Notes under the pieces: model-generated | The model's input: only the letters and a program-made list of their open reading frames with translations | Told to the model about the DNA's origin: nothing | Databases searched by the model: none | NCBI RefSeq assembly: GCF_000620085.1 | Contig: NZ_KK211070.1 | Coordinates: 21,021-85,020 of the forward strand | DNA: 64,000 nt | Source: Marinobacterium jannaschii DSM 6295 | GTDB lineage: Bacteria; Pseudomonadota; Gammaproteobacteria; Pseudomonadales; Balneatricaceae | Direction: 5' to 3' | Part shown: in pieces, positions 1-9,600 of the stretch | Layout of the letters: the number at the start of each line of letters is the position of its first letter | Position numbering within the stretch: position 1 is the stretch's first letter | Program-made: the position numbers and the translations under genes

Positions 1-615
1 GCATCCCGCCAGCCGCAGCAGGCTCAGCAGCCGGGCCATCAGCAGGCACCGGCACAACGTGCTCCACAGCCAGCACCAGCATCCCGCCAGCCAGAACAGT
101 CCCAGTATCAGGACTACCAGCAGGATCCGGCCCAGAGCACTACGTACCAGGACCAGTGGCAGGATCCTCATCAGTTCCAGCCTGAACCGCAGAGCCAACC
201 GCAACCGCAACCGCAACCGCCGTCAGCCACTGGCGGGGATTATTCAGTGAAACGGGCTGGTGATCTGGTATTAGTCCAGTTGCCCAATATTGACTTGGAT
301 CTTGAAACCTCTTCGGTTCAAACGATACAGCGGGCGCTTCCAGATGTTGAAATTCAGCTAAGGGACGACGTTTTTGCTTGTCCAGTGAACCGCGCTGCCG
401 AAGTACTCAACATGCTGGAGGATGCAGTCAGTACCTTGCGCCAGGCAATCCCAGAACAATACGGCAACGCCAACATGGTGTTGGATCATCACGTCCAAAA
501 ATTACTTGCCAATCATGGTAGTGCGACCAACAACGATATCGATTCTTGGAATCTCGAAAGCCTCGCGGCTGACTTGAGCCAAAGCCACGGAAACGCACCA
601 AACCTGAACCGATAA
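1..615 (+). CDS. Pro/Gln-rich protein, C-terminal part (5' end outside window)
   Basis: The frame is open from base 1 to a TAA at 613-615, giving 204 residues of a longer protein. The first 80 or so residues are a Pro/Gln/Ala-rich, probably disordered linker; the phrase ASRQP occurs twice (bases 1-15 and 88-102), and a PQPQPQP run follows. The last 120 residues form a mixed, probably folded domain (LVLVQLPNIDLDLETSSVQ onward). A GTG at 247 could serve as an internal start, but the upstream frame has strong amino-acid bias and no stop, so I read it as one continuous protein. I do not recognise the family. It precedes the giant methyltransferase-helicase gene in the same direction. Confidence 0.6.
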   Translation, partial: ASRQPQQAQQPGHQQAPAQRAPQPAPASRQPEQSQYQDYQQDPAQSTTYQDQWQDPHQFQPEPQSQPQPQPQPPSATGGDYSVKRAGDLVLVQLPNIDLDLETSSVQTIQRALPDVEIQLRDDVFACPVNRAAEVLNMLEDAVSTLRQAIPEQYGNANMVLDHHVQKLLANHGSATNNDIDSWNLESLAADLSQSHGNAPNLNR

Positions 616-630
616 CGCTCAGCCATGGAG

Positions 631-659
631 GTCGCTTTCTCCTTAGAGGAGAAAGCGAC
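631..659. terminator. Perfect 12-bp hairpin between genes
   Basis: GTCGCTTTCTCC (631-642), a 5-nt loop TTAGA, then GGAGAAAGCGAC (648-659). It lies between the stop of the upstream gene and the giant gene at 688. It lacks a proper T-tract (TTAAG follows), so it may be a weak terminator, an mRNA-stabilising stem or an attenuator of the downstream gene. Confidence 0.5.
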
Positions 660-687
660 TTAAGCGACTTCTGATAAGGATTGCAGT

Positions 688-3600
688 ATGAATAGCAAGG
701 TAACCCCATCTCGTCTGTGGCTGGACTTCAGCAAGCATCAAGACGTAACAAACTCTAAGATCTCCGCCAAGCTGGTTCTAACCAATCAAGCTCCTACAAT
801 CCACCTGGATGGCGATATTGGTTCGCATGAAGCCTCGGTATTGGTCTCGCTGGGTTTTCAAAGAGATACGTCCGGACACTCGCGTGTAGTATCTGGGCTC
901 GACTTAGGCCACCTAAGGCTAGCATTTCCTTTAGTAAACATAACTGAGCAATCAGTAGATTCGTTTCTGGTAGACCGAAGAGAAGCTGCCAAGCCAGCTC
1001 CTCCGACCTCTTCTGCCACCGAACGCACCAAGTCAGTCGATGAATTTATGCATGGTGCGCTGAACTATTTGTATGAACAGGCAACAGAAGCAAATATCGA
1101 TGGCCACCGAGTGTTTCACGGCATAGTCCCGCCTGCTTATAGGATGTTGCCCTCTTGGCTGGAAGAAAACGCGCCCCCTTTTGGTGGTGCAAGCGCTAGC
1201 AACCCGGAGAGGTTGTACTTTCATGACAACCAATGGGTAAAAGTGGTTGTCGGTGCCAATAACATTGTAACGATGGACTTCTTTACCAACGCTTTCATGG
1301 AATCACGCCAGGAGGCACTGAATAACGAAATCGAAGGCTTTACCGACAAAGAATTCGACGTTCCGTTTGAGTATGAATCGCTGGTGGTCGTTCGCCTGCA
1401 GAACGGAAAGTTTGCTGCGTGCCAAAAGGGCTCCACCCCTGAGCAGATCATTAACAACCTATCCAGCATTGCTGATTCCCCTGCAGGTGTGCTGCGCGCG
1501 ACTATTCGACACCCTGATCTATCGCCATTACTGCTAACTCCCGCTGAATGGGCTGATGCGATCGCTTTGCATGAAAAAATACAGATCGAATCAGAGACAG
1601 ACGCTGAAGCGGTCGTTGAAAAGGCTCCGGTACCAAGCTCAAGCAAGCCAGTAAAAGAAGATGATGTAAGCAAGGCAGCTCCATCCACCGACGATATAAC
1701 CGAGAGCAAGGCGGATACTCAAGATATTGCCCCCGCTTCTCCGACCGAGAATGACCTGGTCCCAATCACAGAAATCGTTGGTGACATCTACAGCTGGCGT
1801 GCAGCGGTTGGCCAAGCCCTGGATATTATTAGGGACTTAGCTGACGACCCTCGTGTTTCGCTGATGAAAGTTCAGCCTCATACGTCAGACGCTAGCCTTG
1901 CAGATTATCTGGCAGCTAATTATCAACTGACTATCGAAGAAGCACAGCGCTACATCGAGCCTTCCAAATCTGTTCCACCACCAGCATCCCCTGAAAAAAC
2001 ATACGAACGCTTTGTCGGCCAACCATGGGCCGATGAGGCAATGCGTCTGCAGGCGGAGCTGATCGAGCAGGAAATCGAAGCTGACTCGGATATATCGAAT
2101 GGTGCAGATGAGCCTCTACCAGCGGAGCCTGCAACGACAGACACAGCAATCAGTACCGCCCCAGAGCACCGCTCCAACCAAAGAAAGCCCTTAGATGAGA
2201 CCCGAACGTTTGACTATACCGCCGCTAATGTAAATGACGCCAAGGGATTTGATCCGGTTGATGAAAGCCTGGTGCCGATCACCATGGACGTTGACGCGTT
2301 CAGGGAAATCACTGATGAGTGGGCCAGCTTGTTTCAGGATCCCCCTGAAAGGGTAAGCCTTGAAAAGAGCGCCAAGGCGGAAGGGTTTCTCTCTGAGTCC
2401 GAAGCGCAAGCCCGAGTTGATAGCTGGAAAGAAAACGTAAGAAAACAGTTTCGAGAGAACAGATCCGAGAACTCTAACCGTACCATTCTCAGTTTCTTCG
2501 ACCTTTCTGGCGAATGGAGCCGTCCATACGAAGAAGCCGGCTATAACGTTATCCGGTTCGACATTCAGTCCGGCCAGGATGTAATGGAATTCAGTGCCGA
2601 CTACTTTATCGAGAACTGGGATTTTGGCGAAGTATGGGGAATTCTGGCTGCATGTCCTTGCACTGACTTTGCATCGTCCGGAGCCCGCTGGTTTGCTGAA
2701 AAAGATGCCGATGGACGCACTGAAGCAAGTAAAGAGCTGGTCTTTCAGACCCTCAGAACCATCGAGTATTTTCGTCCAAAGGGCTTCTGGGCCTTGGAAA
2801 ACCCGGTTGGCCGTATTGAACGACTAACAGGGCTTCCGAAAGCAAGATTGATCTTCCAGCCCCATCATTTTGGAGAAGACTACACCAAAAAAACCATACT
2901 GTGGGGACAGTTCAACGAAGACTTACCGATAGCGAACACTGAACCCACTGCGGGTAGTAAAATGCACTCGCAATATGGTGGAAAAAGCCTGGCAACAAAA
3001 AATGCCCGCTCGGCCACTCCTGAAGGGTTTGCATACAGCTTTTTTCAGGCAAACAACTATGTCGATATGTCGCCAGAGCGTCGACTGCTGTCCAACTATC
3101 CGGAAGCGTCTGGCGCTATAAAGGTAGCCTTGTCAGAAGGCATTTCTGAAGCGCGTATTGCAGAGTTGATGTATGAGACATACGAATACTACGAGTATGA
3201 AGCCGCTCGCAATGCGCTCATTCAGGAAATAGCCGCGATCACCAATAACAGTGACGCTTCAGAAGACATTGAAACTGCAGAGTTTGAAGAGATAGTTGAA
3301 GAGCCTAAAACCGAGAAGTTAGACCTGGCATCCTCCCCGTTACCTGCAGAACCGAAAGCTACCACTATGGATACTGCAGTTGATGAGAGAAAATCGGCTG
3401 AAGCACCGAACGTTATTGAAGTAGCTAACACCACAGCCTCAGAGCCTGAACACAGCAGCGCACCAAGCAAATCGAATAATGTCCTGAGCTTCACAGACAG
3501 TAAACGCCTGAGAACCGCTCAGGATACCTTTGAAGCCGATCAAACCTCCAAGTCAATCGAAGAGACCCTGAAAGACATTGGCACTGACTACCCGTCTCTT

Positions 3601-6600
3601 ATCGGCTTGATTACTGAATATGTGGAACTATCACAGGATAAGGAAGTTCCCTCCCTGCAGGATGCGCGACGAATCGCTCAGCTAGATACCGAGATATCAG
3701 AACTGATCTCTCAGGCTCGTCAGGCTGGTTATGAAGTGGATCTGGCCAATCTGATCAGCTTTACCCAGTCATCCTTGGACGCTGACAATCACACAAAGCA
3801 GGTTATCGAAGAGACTGGCTACAACTTCCTCAAGATCGAGACATCGACTCTCAAGGGGCTTCATGAGCATCGTATAGCTGAACTGGTTGCAACCATACTT
3901 CACCAGAACGGAACATCCAGCAATCTACCGCTGCATAGCCAGCTGCAGGCGTACACCACCATCGCGCGGTACTGGGGATCCGCGAAGGATGCCAGCTTTG
4001 CAGAGACGTTCATGGGAGAACAGATCTCATCCATTCAGGGTCTCAAAGACTATCTCGCCAATGAGATGGATCAGAGTTACAAAAAAGTACTCCTCCGCTA
4101 TCAGATTGCGCAATTGCAGGTCTTCATTGACGGTTACAACCAACTGTCTCCGATCCCCCGAACCAACGCCCAAAACGAACAGCGCGAGCTACGCAAGGAA
4201 CTCGCTAATGTGTCATACGCTCCGGATCTTATAGAGATCACAGATGAGCATATAGAGAGCTATCGATTAACCGGCTCATACTCGGAGTTTGTCGAGATAC
4301 TGGAGGATCAGCACAAGCTATCATTTGAGGCTGCACAGATTCTCGCAGAGAGAATCCAGAACGAATTTTACAATCGAAACAACAACGCATATCGAGCGCG
4401 CCCAGCGTACCAAGCCCTTCGCAGTCTGGATTCAAAGTTACAAGACTGGAAGCTGACTGATGACCCCCAACAGCCTCGGCAAAGCCAGCTTGTCTGTTCT
4501 TCAGGTCCGATGGAGCTTACGATCTCAGTAGTCGAAAACGAGAACTCAGAGCAGTCAGGCTTCACCTGGCATTTCAGCGCAGACTACTACAAGCCATACT
4601 CAAAAGAGCTATCTGCAGAGGCGAAGCACTTTAATGTCGATGGCGACCGTAGCGAAAGCATCGATGACATTATCGACATGGCTAACGAGTTTCGGAAGCT
4701 ATACAAGACTCAGGTCGATTGCTCTAACCTCCCGAGTTATGGCGAGGAATACGCCAAAGAAAGCATTTATGATCTGACGGCCATCAATAAGCATTTGCGA
4801 GAGCGTGTGAAGCAGGATAAGGCTGCTGGAATCCTGCCCAAAGATGTGAAGGCAACCTTTAAGAAACATGGATACGGTTCACTAAAGATTACCATCAAGG
4901 ATGCGCCAAGGTCTCTCTATCCGCTGATCAATCCTGACTGGAATAGCTTCAAGGCTGCAAATCCACATACGTCCTATAGTGAATACCCATCGAAGTATAC
5001 CGCTGAGGGCGCGGCGCTCATTCGCTACTTTGAAGCCATTGCCAATGCATACAATTACCACGATTCGGATCCTTACGCCGACTACAGGAACTTCAACTTT
5101 GTTCTCGACGTGAATCTCTCCGAAGAGCTTCTTGAAAATGATAAGGCGGCTAGTGCTGCCAAAGAGATATCAGCCAATACTCTATCGAAAGCCAAATTCA
5201 GTTACATCGCGCCAGACCATCAGCAGGATTCCCCGATCATGGGACAGCTCGCGAAGCTAATGGATGACACTGCTCTAAGCAAACTGTTGGCCAGCGAGGG
5301 ACCGTACTTTGAAGAGCTGTTAATTCACTATCCTGGCGTTATGGAATTGGCCGTCCGGGCACTCCCATCAAACATATCAAACCGGCTCGAACTGGTGTTC
5401 AACCACCGCCTGGATCCCAGCTATTCAAGTGAACAGCTCGATAGTGAGTTGACGGTGACCCTCGATGCTAGGGGCCAGCTAGAACTCTACTCTGTCGTAC
5501 TTACCAATCCCGATAATGGTGACGTAGTGCATGGCATAGGCGAAGAGGCTCTTGAGATAACTGATGGGCTTATTTCGCACTACACTAAGTTTGCACATAG
5601 CTATAATATATTAACCGACCATGCACAGGAGACTCTTAGTGATGAACAACTTGGGACAGATAGCCCAGCGCCTGCAGGCGAGCTTGACAAACCAGCATCC
5701 GGAAATCGTGGCGCAGATGAAACAGGAATCGCTGCTGGAAAACTGGTTGATCCAAACAGAGCAACAGATCGAGAACCAGGAGCACGAAATGACGGAGCCA
5801 TTGATCCGATCCGCACAGCAGATCCGGGATCACGCGCAACGGGAACAGGCACTCCTCAACGTGCGCCGGAAAAAGCTGGATCTGGAAAACGACTTGATTC
5901 ACGTGGCGATCGCAACCCTGTTGAGCTCGACCATGACAATCAACTAGTCATTGAACGAGACGAGTCACTATTCTTTTCGCCCGAGAAGCAACTTAATGCT
6001 ATCTACAAAGCGGAACGTGCCGACTATGAGTTGATCGCCAATACCGCCGCATGTATCGAGCTTTACTGCGACATAGTGAAAGCTGGTGGGCATAAAACTC
6101 TTTCGCAAGATCAAATGACTATGCTGGCCGAATATACCGGTGCAGGTCATAAAGCTATCCGCAAAGAACTGGAACGTTACCAGGCCTATTCTCAGGATCT
6201 CCGGCGCGCGCTAGCACGACTAAAAGAGGTAGACTCCTCTGCCTATCGAGCGCTAAAAGCCAGCACCCTTACAGCATATTTCACACCCAAACCTGTAGTC
6301 GATTTCATGTGGTCAGCGCTTGACCGCCTGGGGATTTCAAACGCTACACATTCACTATCAATCACTGAACCTGCTTGCGGTACCGGCCACTTTATCGGAT
6401 TGGCCCCAAACAGTGTGCGACGTAGCGCTGAGATCACAGCTGTAGATCTCGACGCAATGAGCGCCACAATCACCGGCCACCTCTATCCGGAAGCCAAGGT
6501 AATCAATAAAGGCTTTGAAAAGATCCTTATGCCAGAAGGCTCGCAGGATATCGTCACCGGAAACGTACCTTTCGGTGACTTCGTTATATACGACCGCAAA

Positions 6601-9600
6601 ACTGGTAAAAGCCCCTTAGTACACGACTACTTTTTGCTGCAATCAGTACGGCTAGCCAAGCCTGGTGGCTTGGTATCGTTCGTCACCAGTACAGGCACCC
6701 TCGATAAAGCGAACCCGGCTATCCGTAAGGCGCTGTATAGAGACGCGGATCTGGTCCATGCCATTCGCTTGCCCTCCGATACATTCCAATCGTCTGGAAC
6801 AGAAGTCGTATCCGATATGGTCTTCTTCCGTAAGCGAAAACCAGGAGAGGCGCGCGGGGACGACCGCTGGGTGAACTCTGTCGAAGCGCCCAAAGCGCTA
6901 CAACCAAGCCAAGAGGATCCGGAATCAAAACCGGCATTCATCAACCAGTACTTTCTTGATCACCCTGGCCATGTGCATGGCACGCTTACCGGAAAGATTG
7001 GCCAGTACGGTGCTGAAATCGGTGTTGAGTGGACGGACTCGGCGGTTAATAGCCTTGATGCTCTATCAGAGCGCTTAGCTGACATCAAAGAAAACGTATT
7101 CGATGCGGAACCGGTACAACACCGCAAAGCCCCTAAGGTATTCGAAAGCTCAGAACATCAATCCGCTGCGATTAAACGCGGTTCCTACGCACTTGTAGAC
7201 GGTGCGATCAGCATCTACCTGGGAGACAGTGTTTATCAGGAGGTGAAGCTGAATAAACGGGAACGATCAGGCATTGCTGACTATATTCCGCTGCGAGATG
7301 CCGCGACAACCCTATATGAAGCTGAACGTTCCTATCAGCCAGATGATGTAACAGAGCCTCTTAGAGAGAGCCTGAATCGCATCTACGACAATTTTGTGAC
7401 CAGCCATGGTCCTTTGTCTGAATGCAAGTTCCTAAAGAAACTGAAACGGGATCCGGATTGTTTCTCTGTACTGGCCCTTGAGCTGTATGACCTAGCCTCC
7501 CGGACTTACATAAAGTCATCCATCTTCGAAGAGCGTGCGGTCGCGCTTTCATCAAAGCCTGAAATTACCGACATCCGGGATGCGATCGCCGTAGCGATGG
7601 ATGAGTCAGCAATGATTAACGCTGATCGAGTGGCGAACTTGCTGCAGATAGAGTTGGATGATGCAATCGAACAACTTAAGGCGACTTGCTTCCTGGATCC
7701 CGACATCGGAGCCTGGATTCCAGCCCCTCTTTACCTGGCTGGCGATATGTACCGTAAGCTGGAAGATGCAGAAGCCGCGGCTGAAGTGAATCCCGCCTTT
7801 AAGGCAAATGTCGAAGCACTTAAAGAGAACTTACCCAAGCCCGTTCCAATCGAAGATATCAGCGTAAAACTGGGTTCATTCTGGATCCCAGACCACATGA
7901 TCTCTCAGTTTATAAGAGAGACGTTGGATCTGAACAAAGCCGGGTATTCTGATCGCGTTGACGTTAAGTACAACTCCACCACAGCTGAATGGAAGGTCAA
8001 AGTAACAGGGGCTGCGCTTGCTGCATGCGATAAGCTAAATACAACAGTGCACGGCATCCCAGAATGCAGTTTCGTTGAGCTTGTAAAATGCGCCCTTGAA
8101 CTGAAACAGCCAACTGTTAAAAAGCGGTTTAACGATGAACTGATCGTTGATCATGAGAACACAAGCTTAGCCCGCGCCAAGCTAAAAGAAATTCAGGCAA
8201 ATTTCGAATCCTTTATCAAATACAGCACTTCGTATCCGGAACGTGCCGATGAAGTTGAGGCGTTATACAACCAGACATTCAACCGCTTTAAGGAAGCAGG
8301 ATACGACGGAAGCTATCTCTCATTCCCTGGGCAGGCCAAGACCCTCAAAGGCTCGCCGCTGCAGTTTAGATCGCACCAGTATCAAGGTGTCGAGCGGGCA
8401 CTGACAACACCTCACGGAGATCTGCTCGCCCATGAAGCAGGCGCTGGCAAGACGATTGAGCAGATCACGATTGCCTACGAACATAAGCGGTTAGGGTTCG
8501 CGAAAAAGCCTGTGTTGGTGGTACCGAACCATATGCTGGAGCAATTCACCTTCGAAGCGTATGAGCTGTACCCATCAGCAAAGATATACACGGCCAATAA
8601 GGAACTTCTAGCTTCTGCAGACGGCCGATCGCAGACAGCTGCACGTATTGCCGCTGAAGACTGGGATCTGGTAATCATCACTCATGGCATGTGGGACGCA
8701 ATCGCTCTGCCTGAGGAGTACATCCGCTCCTCGATGGAAAGTGAATTAGATGGATACGAGAGCCTATTGAGGGAAGCCCAATTTGAAGGCGATAAGTGGT
8801 CAGAGAGACGCATACAGCGCTCCATCAAGAACCTCGAAGCCAAGATTGATCGTATGGTCGACAGGGTTACCAGAAAGAAAGATGCCATTCAGTTCGATCA
8901 GCTGGGCATTGATTTTGTATCATACGATGAAGCCCACTACCTGAAGAACATCGCATTCCCAACTAAGTTGGGGCAGATCGCCGGGGTTAATACCACAACC
9001 TCCATTCGCGGTCTCGATAGCATGATGAAGTTCGACTATATCAGGGAGCAACGGGGGGATGAAAAAGGCGTACTGCTGGCCACCGCCACTCCAATCACCA
9101 ACTCCCTATCAGAACTCTATGTAATGGCTCGGTTGGCTGCGCCCCAGCTACTTAGGGATATGGATCTGCAACACTTCGACCACTTCCTCAGTAACTTCGC
9201 AGAAGTCGTCGAGCATGTAGAAATTAAACCGGAAGGCGGTGGTTACCAGGTAAAGCAGCGACTTTCGAAGTTCAACAATGTGCCTGAGCTAATTCGGCTG
9301 TTCAGAACCTTCGCAGACATCAAGACAGCCGAAGACCTTGACCTCCCTACACCAAATTGCGAAGAGATCCGGCATGTCGCAGCGGCCAGTGACCAAATAA
9401 AGCTGTTCATGAATTGGCTTGGCCATCGGGCTCAATCCGTACGGAATGGATCCGTGGACGCTTCTGAAGATAATCTATTGAGGATATCTACCCACGGCAG
9501 GTTAGCAGCGATCGATATGCGGTTGCTTAATCCAAAGTTACCCGACGACCCTCAATCCAAGCTAAACCTATGTGTCAAAGAAGTTTTCGAAAAGTGGGCA

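Noticed and set aside
5636-5902. Minus-strand frames opposite the nested ORF
   Set aside because: They look like mirror images of the codon bias on the plus strand and lack start signals.
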